Assembly: GCF_013177735.1 (NCBI RefSeq) | Contig: NZ_WOEZ01000018.1 | Location: 1 to 64,000, forward strand | From: Paraburkholderia elongata | GTDB taxonomy: Bacteria > Pseudomonadota > Gammaproteobacteria > Burkholderiales > Burkholderiaceae | Reading direction: 5' to 3' | DNA: 64,000 nucleotides | Shown: piece by piece, positions 8,377-17,749 of the stretch | How positions within the stretch are numbered: position 1 is the stretch's first letter | Layout: every line of letters starts with the position of its first letter | Position numbers and translations under genes: made by a program | The notes under the pieces: model-generated | What the model saw: the letters and a program-made list of their open reading frames with translations, nothing else | Told to the model about the DNA's origin: nothing | Databases searched by the model: none

Positions 8377-9855
8377 GTGGACGACCTTCTTGTGGATGCC
8401 AGCGGTGTACAAAAGGCATTCAATGGTGTCAGGGCGCTAGAGGACGGCCGGTTGAAGCTGCGGCGCGGAAGTGTCCATGCGCTATGCGGCGGGAACGGTG
8501 CCGGAAAATCGACCTTCCTTGGCATCGTCATGGGTATCACCCAGCGCGATGCCGGAGAAATCCTGTTTAAGGGACAAAGCGTCAATTTTCAGACGCCGGC
8601 CGAAGCACTCGACAATCGCATCGCGATCATTACGCAGGAGCTTTCGCCGATTCCCGGCATGACCGTTGCCGAGAACCTGTATCTCGGCCGCGAACCCCGC
8701 ACGGCCGGTGTGCTGGTCAGATTTGGGGCGCTCGCGAGACAGGCGCAGGAACTCCTGGACCGGCTTGCTTTCCCGGTCGATGCGCGCGCACGCATGTCAT
8801 CACTGAGTCTCGCGCAGATCCAGTTGGTCGAGATCGCCAAGGCATTCAGCCGCGACTGCGACGTGATGATCATGGACGAGCCGACTTCAGCGATCGGCGA
8901 GCGCGAAACCGAAGTGCTGTTCAACGCGATCCGTAACCTGACCGCGCAGGGGACCGGAATCATCTACGTCAGCCACCGGCTCTCGGAAATATTCCAGATC
9001 GCGGACGACTACACGGTCTTTCGCGACGGACGGTATGTCGACAGTGGACGTATCGCCGACATCGACCGCTCCTATCTGGTGAGCACGATCGTCGGCCGCA
9101 AGCTGCATTCCGCCGAGAAGGTTCGCAGGGCCGTGGGCGCGCCCGTACTGGAGTCGACAGGTCTTTCCCGGGAGTCGGAATTCAACGATATCTCGCTCAC
9201 TGTTCACCAGGGAGAAATCCTTGGCATCTATGGGCTCATGGGCGCGGGCCGCAGTGAATACCTCAACTGCATGTATGGGCTGACCCGTCCCGATAGCGGT
9301 CAAGTCAGGCTCAAGGGCCGCGCATTGCCGGTTGGCCGCCCCGCCAAGGCCATCCAGGCCGGCCTGTCGCTTGTGACGGAGGACCGCAAGGAGACGGGGC
9401 TCGTACTGTCGGCGTCCGTGCGCGACAACATCTCGTTTTCCGCCTACAACCGCCTGTCGCGCCTGTCGTTGATCAACCGCCGAAAGGTGAAGGCCCTTGT
9501 CGATACGATGGTCGATCGCATGCGGATCAAGACAAGTTCGGTGTCGCTTCCAGTCTCGTCGATGAGCGGGGGGAACCAGCAGAAGGTGGTACTCGCGCGT
9601 TGTCTTTCAACCGAGCCCACGTGCCTGCTGTGCGACGAACCGACTCGGGGTATCGATGAGGGTGCCAAGCGCGACGTCTACAAGCTGCTCGACGACTTCG
9701 TATCGAAAGGGGGCGCCGCCATGGTGGTGTCTTCCGAGGCACAGGAAATTCTGGATGTCAGCGACCGCATCGCCATTTTCAAGTCGGGGCAGTTGGTCAC
9801 CGTGATCGACGGCCATACCACCACTCAGGAAGATCTTCTGCACCTCGCATCATGA
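8377..9855 (+). CDS. Sugar ABC transporter ATP-binding protein (RbsA type, two ABC domains)
   Basis: A 492-residue tandem ATPase. The first domain has Walker A GGNGAGKST (usually GENGAGKST) and DEPTSAIG. The second has the typical degenerate A-loop GLMGAGRSE, then SGGNQQKVVLAR and CDEPTRGID. The start is set to the GTG at 8377 because AGGAG (8367-8371) lies 5 bases upstream; ATGs at 8344 and 8362 are in frame but lack such a site. It overlaps the permease by 4 bp (ATGA). It powers uptake of the island's sugar or polyol. Confidence 0.88.
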   Translation: MDDLLVDASGVQKAFNGVRALEDGRLKLRRGSVHALCGGNGAGKSTFLGIVMGITQRDAGEILFKGQSVNFQTPAEALDNRIAIITQELSPIPGMTVAENLYLGREPRTAGVLVRFGALARQAQELLDRLAFPVDARARMSSLSLAQIQLVEIAKAFSRDCDVMIMDEPTSAIGERETEVLFNAIRNLTAQGTGIIYVSHRLSEIFQIADDYTVFRDGRYVDSGRIADIDRSYLVSTIVGRKLHSAEKVRRAVGAPVLESTGLSRESEFNDISLTVHQGEILGIYGLMGAGRSEYLNCMYGLTRPDSGQVRLKGRALPVGRPAKAIQAGLSLVTEDRKETGLVLSASVRDNISFSAYNRLSRLSLINRRKVKALVDTMVDRMRIKTSSVSLPVSSMSGGNQQKVVLARCLSTEPTCLLCDEPTRGIDEGAKRDVYKLLDDFVSKGGAAMVVSSEAQEILDVSDRIAIFKSGQLVTVIDGHTTTQEDLLHLAS

Positions 9856-10838
9856 ATACTCATACCACTTCCCTGAAAGTCCCGGCGAGTCGAAGCCGTT
9901 CCGCACATATGCGCGACATTTACCGGCGCTACGGCATCGTCGCCGTGCTCATCGTCCTGTGCATCGCGTTGTCTTTTGCAAATCAGTACTTTCTGACGCT
10001 TGGCAACATCGCGGACATCCTGCGACAAACTTCGATCAACGGCATTCTGGCTGTCGGGATGACTTATGTCGTGCTCACGGCGGGCATCGACCTGTCGGTC
10101 GGCTCCACGCTCGCTCTCGCCGGCATCATCAGCGCCAGTCTCGTGACCGGTCCGCATCCGCACAGCGCGGCATTTGGACTGGCAGCAGGGCTTGCCGTAG
10201 GCGCTGCCGTGGGTGCGATCAACGGTTTGCTCGTTGCCCGGCTCTCCATTCCTCCTTTTGTTGCGACGCTCGGCATGCTGAGCGCGGCGCGGGGGCTGAC
10301 CTATATCTACAACGATGGCATGCCGGTAACCGATCTGCCGGACGGATACCTGACCATCGGCACGGGCGCGATTGCCGGGATACCGGTGCCGATCATCGTT
10401 TTCGCTCTCGTCGTTGTGCTGTTCTGGTTTGTCCTGCGCTATACGACCTACGGCCGCTACGTTTATGCCGTGGGCGGCAACGCAAAGAGCGCTAAAACAA
10501 GCGGTATCTCGACAGGGAAGATCCTCTTTTCCGTCTACGTGATCGGCGGACTGCTGGCCGGTCTTGCCGGGATTATCCTCGCCGCGCGCACGACATCGGC
10601 TTTGCCGCAGGCCGGCATGTCCTATGAACTCGATGCTATTGCGGCCGTGGTGATCGGCGGCACAAGTCTTTCGGGCGGCACGGGTTCGCTCGGAGGGACG
10701 GTCGTCGGCGCGCTGCTGATCGGCGTCATCAATAACGGACTGAATCTGCTGGGCGTGTCGTCGTATTACCAGCAAGTTGTAAAGGGCGTCATTATCGTCG
10801 GCGCCGTCCTGCTCGATGCTTCGCGCAAGAAGCAATAA
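9852..10838 (+). CDS. Sugar ABC transporter permease (RbsC type)
   Basis: A 328-residue inner-membrane protein of the BPD_transp_2 family with about 9-10 hydrophobic segments. GMTYVVLTAGIDLSVGS and the cytoplasmic coupling region VYAVGGNAKSAKTSGI, followed by VIGGTSLSGGTGSLGGTVVG, are typical of ribose/xylose-type permeases. It starts inside the stop of the ATPase gene, so the two are translationally coupled. One gene probably forms a homodimeric channel. Confidence 0.9.
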   Translation: MNTHTTSLKVPASRSRSAHMRDIYRRYGIVAVLIVLCIALSFANQYFLTLGNIADILRQTSINGILAVGMTYVVLTAGIDLSVGSTLALAGIISASLVTGPHPHSAAFGLAAGLAVGAAVGAINGLLVARLSIPPFVATLGMLSAARGLTYIYNDGMPVTDLPDGYLTIGTGAIAGIPVPIIVFALVVVLFWFVLRYTTYGRYVYAVGGNAKSAKTSGISTGKILFSVYVIGGLLAGLAGIILAARTTSALPQAGMSYELDAIAAVVIGGTSLSGGTGSLGGTVVGALLIGVINNGLNLLGVSSYYQQVVKGVIIVGAVLLDASRKKQ

Positions 10839-10883
10839 CGTCAACCTCAAAAGAAACAATCCGGAAAAATTTAGGAGACTTCG

Positions 10884-11885
10884 ATGATTTCGTGGAAAAA
10901 AACTTTGCTGGCCTGCGCAGTGATGGGCCTCACCTGCACGGTCGCGCAGGCTAAACCCATCCGTATTGGCGCGGCGGTGTATGGTCTCAAGGGCGAGTTC
11001 ATGCAGATGTGGACCAACGCGCTTAAGGCACAGCCCGCAGTCAAGGACGGCACGGTGCAGCTCACAGTATTCGACGGTAACTATGACGCGCTCACCCAGA
11101 GCAACCAGTTCGACACGATGATCACGCAGAAATACGACGCGATCATTTTCGTGCCGATCGACAAGGCGGCGGGCGCGGCCGCCGTGGCGAAAGCCGCCGC
11201 GGCGCACATTCCGGTCATTGGATCGAATACCCTGGTGTCCGGCGACAAGCTCACGTCCTATGTTGGTAGCAACGACGTGGTCGCGGGACAAATGGAAGCG
11301 GAGGCGATCGTCAAGGCAATCGGCGGCAAGGGCAATGTGGTGATCCTCGAGGGTCCGATCGGCCAGTCGGCGCAGATCGATCGTTCGAAAGGCATCCAGG
11401 ACGTGCTGTCGAAGACGCCGGCCGTCAAGGTTCTCGAGCACAAGACGGCGAACTGGTCGCGTGCCGAATCGCTGGCGCTGGTCGAGAACTGGCTGACCGC
11501 ACATCCGGGGCAGATCAGCGGCATCATTGCGGAGAACGATGACATGGCGCTTGGTGCAATCCAGGCTCTGAAATCGAAGGGCATCGATCCGAAGAAGGTT
11601 CCGGTTGCCGGCATTGACGGAATCGTCGACGGTATCGCGGCAGTCAAGCGCGGCGAAATGACAACCTTCTTCCAGGACTCGCAGGCGCAGGCGCAGGGCG
11701 CACTGGACGTCGCGCTGCGTACGGTCGTCGGTTCGTCTTACAAGCCGCGCTCGGACGTCTGGGCGGGATACGGTGCGAAGATGCCTTGGGACGACGGTAC
11801 TGCGAAGTCCTACGCGGTGCCTTGGACGCAGGTCACGCCGGTCAATGCCCAGGAGATTCTCAACAAGATTCCCAAGAGTAATTAA
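10884..11885 (+). CDS. Sugar ABC transporter substrate-binding protein (ribose-type)
   Basis: A 333-residue periplasmic protein of the Peripla_BP_4 family with a Sec signal peptide ending VAQA-KP. KYDAIIFVPIDKAAGAAAV, GGKGNVVILEGPIGQSAQ and ENDDMALGAIQALKSKG are standard hinge and ligand regions of ribose/galactose-type binding proteins. TTTAGGAGAC precedes the ATG. It supplies the RbsA/RbsC pair upstream. The ligand is not readable; the following dehydrogenase and tetrulose-type kinase suggest a C4 polyol. Confidence 0.9.
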   Translation: MISWKKTLLACAVMGLTCTVAQAKPIRIGAAVYGLKGEFMQMWTNALKAQPAVKDGTVQLTVFDGNYDALTQSNQFDTMITQKYDAIIFVPIDKAAGAAAVAKAAAAHIPVIGSNTLVSGDKLTSYVGSNDVVAGQMEAEAIVKAIGGKGNVVILEGPIGQSAQIDRSKGIQDVLSKTPAVKVLEHKTANWSRAESLALVENWLTAHPGQISGIIAENDDMALGAIQALKSKGIDPKKVPVAGIDGIVDGIAAVKRGEMTTFFQDSQAQAQGALDVALRTVVGSSYKPRSDVWAGYGAKMPWDDGTAKSYAVPWTQVTPVNAQEILNKIPKSN

Positions 11886-11900
11886 TCAAGGAGTGGAGCG

Positions 11901-12671
11901 ATGTCGGTCAATTCAACGACCCCTTTTGATATCACGGACCGCGTCGCGGTCGTGACCGGTGCGGCAAGCGGTATCGGGTTTGCCGTTGCCGAATGCCTTG
12001 CTGCCGCGGGTGCGCGCGTCGCGCTGCTCGATATCAACCCGGCCGTCGAGGCCGTGGCCCGGACGCTTCCTGGCGGCCTCGAGCGGCACGTGGGTATCGC
12101 AGCGGATATCACCACAGCTGGGATATCGGATGCCCTGGTGCGGCGCGTGACCGAAACGTTAGGTCCCGTCGACATCCTGGTCAACAATGCCGGCGTCGCT
12201 CTGCTCGAGAACGCGGAAGCACTGTCCGAGGAAGCCTGGGACCGGACGATGACGATCAATCTCAAGGCCCCGTTCCTCCTTGCGCAGGCCGTCGGCAAGC
12301 AGATGCTGAACCGCGGTGGTGGCGGCCGGATAGTGAATCTGGCTTCTCAGGCGAGTGTCGTCGCACTGGAGCGTCATGTGGCGTACTGCGCGAGTAAGGC
12401 GGCAATCGTCGGCATGACAAAGGTACTCGCGCTCGAATGGGCAAAGCACGGTATTACGGTCAACGCCGTTTCACCCACGGTCGTGGATACCGAACTGGGC
12501 AGGAAAGCTTGGGCGGGCGCGGTGGGCGAAGCGATGAAGGCTAAAATTCCCGCAGGGCGATTCGCACGTCCCGACGAAATCGCCACGTTGATTCTGTATC
12601 TGGTCAGCGACGCGGCTGCCATGGTCAACGGCGAGAATATCGTGATTGATGGCGGCTACACCGCCCAGTAA
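11901..12671 (+). CDS. SDR-family polyol dehydrogenase (D-threitol dehydrogenase-like)
   Basis: A 256-residue classical short-chain dehydrogenase. It shows the cofactor motif TGAASGIG, NNAGVALL, the catalytic Ser in VNLASQAS, Tyr and Lys in YCASK, and the C-terminal ENIVIDGGYTAQ. The Asp of LLDINP after the second strand predicts NAD(H) preference. The GRFARPDEIATL...SDAAAMVNGEN ending resembles, as I remember it, D-threitol dehydrogenases that make D-erythrulose. Position between an ABC importer and a DhaK-like kinase supports oxidation of an imported polyol to a ketose. The exact polyol is inferred. Confidence 0.8.
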   Translation: MSVNSTTPFDITDRVAVVTGAASGIGFAVAECLAAAGARVALLDINPAVEAVARTLPGGLERHVGIAADITTAGISDALVRRVTETLGPVDILVNNAGVALLENAEALSEEAWDRTMTINLKAPFLLAQAVGKQMLNRGGGGRIVNLASQASVVALERHVAYCASKAAIVGMTKVLALEWAKHGITVNAVSPTVVDTELGRKAWAGAVGEAMKAKIPAGRFARPDEIATLILYLVSDAAAMVNGENIVIDGGYTAQ

Positions 12672-12697
12672 CAATACTCAAGATGTAAAGGAACGGT

Positions 12698-13705
12698 ATG
12701 AATCGCGTCATTAACAATCCTGATCTCGTTGTCGAGGACATGCTCCGCGGCATCCTCGCGGCACACCCGGAGTTGCACGCCGCACCGGAGAATCCTCGCG
12801 TTGTATCGCATGCACATGCTCGCCAGAAGGATCGTGTGGGTATTGTGACCGGAGGGGGATCAGGGCACGAACCAGCTTTCATCGGCTATGTCGGGCGCAA
12901 TCTCGTCGACGCCGTGGCCATCGGCGAAATCTTCTCGTCGCCGACTGCCAAATCATTCTTCGAGGCCTTCAAGGCGGCCGATAGCGGCGCAGGCGTAGCG
13001 TGCCTTTACGGCAATTACGCTGGCGACAATATGAACGTGAAGATGGCAATCAAGCTGGCCGAGCGTGAAGGCATTCGCGTGCGCACAGTCGTCGCAAACG
13101 ACGATGCCGCATCGGCGCCGAAAGACGAGATCGAAAAGCGGCGCGGCGTTGCCGGTGAAATCGTGATGTGGAAGGTGGGAGGTGCGCGGGCCGCACAGGG
13201 CGCCACGCTCGATGAAGTGATCGCCAGTGCGCGCAAAGCGGTGGACTCGACGCGCTCGATCGGCGTCGGCCTGTCCGCCTGTACGATCCCCGCGGTTGGC
13301 AAGGCCAACTTCGTCATCAAGGACGGCGAAATGGAGGTCGGCATCGGCCATCATGGCGAGCCCGGCATCCTGGTCCAGCCCACCGTTCCCGCGAGAGACA
13401 TGGCGAGGCTGATGCTCGACAGGCTGTTGCCGGATTTACCTTTTGCCAGAGGCGACAAGGTGTCGGTGCTGCTGTCCGGTCTCGGCGCGACGCCGGTGAT
13501 GGAGCAATACATCCTGTATGGCGAGGTTGCCGAGTATCTGCGTGAAGCAGGAATCGATATCCAGTTCTCGTTCGTCGGCAATCTTTTTACGTCCCTGGAA
13601 ATGATGGGGGTCACGCTGACGTTGACGAAACTCGACGACGAACTGAGCGCGTGCCTCGCGCATCCATGTCAAAGCATCGGACTCAATGTGGGAGACGCAC
13701 GATGA
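12698..13705 (+). CDS. Dihydroxyacetone-kinase-like subunit DhaK (probable tetrulose kinase subunit)
   Basis: A 335-residue DhaK-domain protein. GGGSGHEPAFIGYVG forms the substrate pocket and MEVGIGHHGEPGI carries the histidine that bonds the ketose carbonyl. In E. coli DhaK/DhaL act with PTS protein DhaM; no DhaM is present here, so ATP-dependent kinases such as erythrulose kinases are the closer model. It overlaps dhaL by 4 bp. Together they probably phosphorylate the ketose made by the SDR enzyme. Confidence 0.85.
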   Translation: MNRVINNPDLVVEDMLRGILAAHPELHAAPENPRVVSHAHARQKDRVGIVTGGGSGHEPAFIGYVGRNLVDAVAIGEIFSSPTAKSFFEAFKAADSGAGVACLYGNYAGDNMNVKMAIKLAEREGIRVRTVVANDDAASAPKDEIEKRRGVAGEIVMWKVGGARAAQGATLDEVIASARKAVDSTRSIGVGLSACTIPAVGKANFVIKDGEMEVGIGHHGEPGILVQPTVPARDMARLMLDRLLPDLPFARGDKVSVLLSGLGATPVMEQYILYGEVAEYLREAGIDIQFSFVGNLFTSLEMMGVTLTLTKLDDELSACLAHPCQSIGLNVGDAR

Positions 13706-14373
13706 CTGAAACCGTTAAATTGGCCGACGCCGGCGGAGTCGTCGTCGATCTGGTTCGCACCATCAATGCGAATCGCCAGTATCTGAGCGAAGTCGACGGC
13801 GCGATTGGCGACGGCGATCATGGCATCAACATGAGCAAGGGCTTCACCCAATGCGGGGAGCATCTTGCGGCACGCGGAGCGTTACCGTCGCTCCCAGTGG
13901 CATTGGGCGATCTGTCCTCGGCACTCATGGAAGGGATCGGGGGTTCAATGGGGCCGCTCTACGGAACTTTCTTTCTCAGTATGAGCGACACGTTCGCGGA
14001 CCACGCCGAACTCGACAAATCCCTTTTCTATCAGGCGCTCGTTGCCGGTATCGATTCTGTACAGGAGATCGGTGATGCGAAGGTCGGCGACAAGACGCTG
14101 ATCGACACACTTGTTCCCGCGCGGATGGCGTATGGGGCAGCGTTGGAAGAGGGCAAGAGCTTCCGGGAGTGTATCGATGCGATGGTGGTTGCCGCGGAAG
14201 CCGGGATGAATTCGACTCGAGACCTGCGCGCCCGTATCGGACGGGCAGCCCGGTTAGGCGACCGTTCGATTGGCGTCCTGGACGCCGGTGCATGTTCCTG
14301 CTTCCTGATCCTGCGCAGCATGGGCGAATCGATCACGCATCTGCTGGATAGTACGGCGGTGCCCGCCGCCTGA
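13702..14373 (+). CDS. Dihydroxyacetone-kinase-like nucleotide-binding subunit DhaL
   Basis: A 223-residue DhaL-domain protein. The metal-nucleotide motif DGAIGDGDHGINMSKG and the GSMGPLYGTFF and GDKTLIDTL loops are the standard Mg-ADP binding elements. The start is the ATG at 13702, which overlaps the dhaK stop and has GGGAGA 7 bases upstream; an upstream in-frame start would sit inside dhaK. It forms the active kinase with DhaK at their interface. Confidence 0.87.
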   Translation: MTETVKLADAGGVVVDLVRTINANRQYLSEVDGAIGDGDHGINMSKGFTQCGEHLAARGALPSLPVALGDLSSALMEGIGGSMGPLYGTFFLSMSDTFADHAELDKSLFYQALVAGIDSVQEIGDAKVGDKTLIDTLVPARMAYGAALEEGKSFRECIDAMVVAAEAGMNSTRDLRARIGRAARLGDRSIGVLDAGACSCFLILRSMGESITHLLDSTAVPAA

Positions 14374-14404
14374 GGCCGTAACAGTACCCGAAGACTGGAT
14401 GCCG

Positions 14405-14434
14405 GAGCCTCGTCGAGAAAAACGTGCGAGGCTC
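14405..14434 (+). terminator. Stem-loop between dhaL and transketolase (possible terminator or attenuator)
   Basis: Perfect 8-bp arms GAGCCTCG (14405-14412) and CGAGGCTC (14427-14434) are followed by TAATATATTAATTT. The tail is AT-rich but not a pure T run, so termination may be partial. It splits the uptake/kinase genes from the sugar-phosphate genes. Confidence 0.5.
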
Positions 14435-14472
14435 TAATATATTAATTTAGGTATACGAAATAGTGGTGAATC

Positions 14473-16509
14473 ATGGATCATGCTAATCCGACCCGGACAG
14501 AACTGGCCAATGCAGTGCGGTTTCTGGCTATCGACGCCGTCCAGGCCGCGAATTCTGGACATCCCGGCATGCCGATGGGGATGGCTGATATCGCCGAAGT
14601 ACTGTGGCGCAAGTACCTGAAGCATGATCCGGCAGTTCCGGATTGGGTCAACCGGGATCGCTTTGTGCTGTCGAACGGTCACGGTTCGATGCTGCTCTAT
14701 GCCGTGCTGCATCTGAGCGGCTACGGTCTGTCGATAGACGATCTGAAGGGATTCCGGAAGTGGCAGTCGGTTACGCCCGGGCACCCGGAACGCGGTCTGA
14801 CGCCTGGGGTCGAGACGACTACCGGCCCGTTAGGGCAGGGTCTCGCCAATGCCGTCGGCATGGCGCTGGCTGAACGGTTGTTGGCCGCAGAATTCAACGA
14901 ACCGGGATGCGATATCGTCGATCACCACACGTATGTGTTTGTCGGTGACGGCTGCCTCATGGAGGGCGTCTCGCATGAAGCCTGCTCGCTCGCCGGCACA
15001 TGGCATCTCGGCAAACTGATCGCGTTTTATGACGACAACGGCATTTCGATCGATGGCCATGTCGAGGGCTGGTTCACCGACCAGACTCCGATGCGCTTCC
15101 GTGCGTATGGCTGGCATGTCGTCGAGGGAGTCGACGGACATGATCCTCTGTCGATCGAGCGCGCGATCGAGGCAGGGCGAGCGGAACGTGACCGGCCGAC
15201 GTTGATCTGCTGCAAGACGGTGATCGGACATGGCTCACCCAATCGGGCCGGCACCCACGACGTGCACGGCGCTCCGCTTGGCGCCGCTGAAATAGCGGCC
15301 ACGCGAGACCATCTTGGCTGGAATCACGCGCCGTTTGTTATTCCCGAGCCGATTCGCAGCGCATGGGATGCGCGAGCAGCGGGCCGTGAGCGCAACATGG
15401 CATGGCGCACGCTGTTCGAAGCCTATTGTACTCACTTTCCGGAAAAGGCCGACTACTTCGAATCCCGCATGCACGGCAGTCGCCGCGAGCGATCCGCCGA
15501 CGTGATCGAAAGCCTGCTGGAGGGCCGTGACTGGTTCGAGCAGAAGATGGCGACCCGCAAGGCGTCGCAGAAGTGCCTTGATCTGCTGGTTGGGCGATTG
15601 CCTGAGCTTCTGGGTGGCTCGGCAGATCTGGCGCCGTCGAATCTCACCATGGTGCCGGCTTCGCGTGCGCTCATACCCAGCAGCGCGAACGGGCCTGGAA
15701 ACTATATCCACTACGGCGTTCGCGAGTTCGGCATGACAGCGATCATGAATGGCGTTGCGCTCCATGGTGGTTTCCTTCCGTATGGCGGGACCTTCCTGGT
15801 GTTTTCCGACTACGCGAAGAATGCGCTTCGCATGGCGGCGCTCATGCACCTGCAATGTATCTACGTCTTCACCCACGATTCGATTGGTCTCGGCGAGGAC
15901 GGGCCGACCCATCAGCCGGTCGAGCACGCGGCAATGCTGCGTCAGATTCCGGGGATGAGCGTATGGCGTCCGGCGGACGCGGTCGAAACGGCATTTGCGT
16001 GGGCGGCAGCATTGGAAACAACTGACGCGCCGACTGCGCTACTCCTCTCGCGCCAGAATCTGCCGCCACTTCCTCGTACCGCGCAGACGAAGGCACAAAT
16101 CAGGCAAGGCGGTTACGTGCTCTCGGAGGCCGTAGGCGGAACACCAGACATCATTCTGATTGCGACGGGTTCCGAAGTGGAACTCGCGCTCAAGGCGCAG
16201 TCTGCGCTCGCCGATCAAGGCATCGCCGCAAGGGTCGTGTCGATGCCATCGACCACGACCTTCGACAGCCAGCCGCTTGCGTACCAGCTTTCCGTTTTGC
16301 CGCCAAAGATCCGGCGCGTGGCAATTGAAGCGGCCGCTGGCGATTTCTGGCGGAAGTATGTCGGCTTGAGCGGCGCCGTGATCGGGCTATCGCACTTTGG
16401 CGAGTCGGCGCCAGCCGAGACGTTGTACGAAGAGTTCGGCATCACGGTGGACGCGATCGTGGACGCGGTGAGCCGCACGCTCGAAGTGGAACAAGGGGTG
16501 GTTGACTAG
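14473..16509 (+). CDS. tkt: Transketolase
   Basis: A 678-residue thiamine-diphosphate enzyme of full length. HPGMPMG lies near the N-terminus, the cofactor motif runs from [13 protein letters not shown] to [11 protein letters not shown], and the second domain has [11 protein letters not shown] and [19 protein letters not shown]. It moves two-carbon units between sugar phosphates; with erythrose 4-phosphate and xylulose 5-phosphate it yields fructose 6-phosphate and glyceraldehyde 3-phosphate. Located in a tetrose-forming island, it is probably an extra copy serving erythrose 4-phosphate. Confidence 0.93.
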   Translation: MDHANPTRTELANAVRFLAIDAVQAANSGHPGMPMGMADIAEVLWRKYLKHDPAVPDWVNRDRFVLSNGHGSMLLYAVLHLSGYGLSIDDLKGFRKWQSVTPGHPERGLTPGVETTTGPLGQGLANAVGMALAERLLAAEFNEPGCDIVDHHTYVFVGDGCLMEGVSHEACSLAGTWHLGKLIAFYDDNGISIDGHVEGWFTDQTPMRFRAYGWHVVEGVDGHDPLSIERAIEAGRAERDRPTLICCKTVIGHGSPNRAGTHDVHGAPLGAAEIAATRDHLGWNHAPFVIPEPIRSAWDARAAGRERNMAWRTLFEAYCTHFPEKADYFESRMHGSRRERSADVIESLLEGRDWFEQKMATRKASQKCLDLLVGRLPELLGGSADLAPSNLTMVPASRALIPSSANGPGNYIHYGVREFGMTAIMNGVALHGGFLPYGGTFLVFSDYAKNALRMAALMHLQCIYVFTHDSIGLGEDGPTHQPVEHAAMLRQIPGMSVWRPADAVETAFAWAAALETTDAPTALLLSRQNLPPLPRTAQTKAQIRQGGYVLSEAVGGTPDIILIATGSEVELALKAQSALADQGIAARVVSMPSTTTFDSQPLAYQLSVLPPKIRRVAIEAAAGDFWRKYVGLSGAVIGLSHFGESAPAETLYEEFGITVDAIVDAVSRTLEVEQGVVD

Positions 16510-16630
16510 TTGCGTTGCCGCGTCGTGCCCGAAAGTGCCAGAACGGCCGACGCCAGCGCGATGTCGTGACCATTCTCGATATCAATTTAACGACGCTCGC
16601 CGCACGGCGACATTACTTCCTGGAAATGAC

Positions 16631-17683
16631 ATGGCGCTGATTTCATTGCGACAGTTGCTGGACCATGCGGCGGAGCACGCGTATGGCGTGCCGGCATTCA
16701 ACGTCAATAACCTGGAGCAGGTTCAGGCGATCATGCAGGCGGCCGCCGACTGCGATAGTCCGGTCATCATGCAGGCCTCCGCCGGTGCGCGGAAATACGC
16801 CGGCGAAGCGTTTCTGCGGCACCTCGTTGAAGCGGCGATTGAGACTTATCCCGACATTCCGGTCGTGATGCATCAGGACCATGGGGCGTCGCCGGCTGTT
16901 TGTCAGGCCGCAATCCACAGCGGATTCAGCAGCGTGATGATGGACGGTTCACTCATGCCGGATATGAAAACCGTTGCGACCTACGACTACAACGTCGAGG
17001 TGACGCGGACTGTGGTGGATATGGCGCATGCCGTCGGGGTGTCAGTCGAGGGTGAACTCGGATGTCTGGGTTCGCTCGAATCGGGAATGGCTGGGGAGGA
17101 GGACGGCTCCGGTGCCGAAGGCGTACTGACCCACGACATGCTGCTGACCGACCCCGAGCAGGCCGCCGACTTCGTGCATCGTACCGGGGTAGACGCGTTG
17201 GCAATCGCCATTGGTACGTCGCACGGCGCCTATAAATTTTCCCGCAAACCGTCGGGCGACATTCTCGCGATCAACAGGATCAGGGAAATTCATCGCCGCC
17301 TGCCCAATACTCACCTGGTCATGCACGGATCGAGTTCCGTGCCGCAGGAATGGCTTGAGATCATCCGCGAGTTCGGCGGTGAAATCCGGGAAACGTACGG
17401 TGTTCCGGTGGAAGAGATCTGCGAGGGCATTCGCCATGGTGTACGCAAGGTCAACATTGATACGGACATCCGCCTCGCGATGACCGGTGCAATACGGCGC
17501 TCACTCGCGCAGCGTCCTTCCGAGTTCGACGTGCGTCGATTCCTCACGGACGCACTTGGCGCGGCCCGGGATCTGTGCCGCTCCCGCTTCGAGGCATTCG
17601 GCAGTGCCGGACAGGCACACAAGATCAAGCCGGTTGCGCTGTCGGCGATGGCAGGGCGCTATGACCACGTGCATCGCGGGTAA
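16631..17683 (+). CDS. fba: Class II fructose-bisphosphate aldolase (Calvin-type)
   Basis: A 350-residue zinc aldolase. [11 protein letters not shown] gives zinc ligands; [36 protein letters not shown] and [16 protein letters not shown] are the family motifs and resemble CbbA/Fba of beta-proteobacteria. The ATG at 16631 fits the usual [15 protein letters not shown] start; the frame extends further upstream without homology. It joins glyceraldehyde 3-phosphate and dihydroxyacetone phosphate into fructose 1,6-bisphosphate, the substrate of the FBPase encoded downstream. Confidence 0.93.
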   Translation: MALISLRQLLDHAAEHAYGVPAFNVNNLEQVQAIMQAAADCDSPVIMQASAGARKYAGEAFLRHLVEAAIETYPDIPVVMHQDHGASPAVCQAAIHSGFSSVMMDGSLMPDMKTVATYDYNVEVTRTVVDMAHAVGVSVEGELGCLGSLESGMAGEEDGSGAEGVLTHDMLLTDPEQAADFVHRTGVDALAIAIGTSHGAYKFSRKPSGDILAINRIREIHRRLPNTHLVMHGSSSVPQEWLEIIREFGGEIRETYGVPVEEICEGIRHGVRKVNIDTDIRLAMTGAIRRSLAQRPSEFDVRRFLTDALGAARDLCRSRFEAFGSAGQAHKIKPVALSAMAGRYDHVHRG

Positions 17684-17749
17684 TGGATTGCGCTGGCATG
17701 AACGCGCGATACGTCTAATGGCCCCAGGAATCCTGTCGGAATCAGATCG

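Noticed and set aside
9825..11504. A 559-codon open frame on the minus strand
   Set aside because: Antisense to the RbsC permease and binding-protein genes, whose motifs are unmistakable; composition heavy in Arg, Asp and His is typical of a shadow.
12698..14373. Assignment as ordinary glycerol/dihydroxyacetone kinase operon
   Set aside because: No DhaM, glycerol dehydrogenase or glycerol transporter is present; the ABC importer, SDR and RpiB context fits a longer ketose better.
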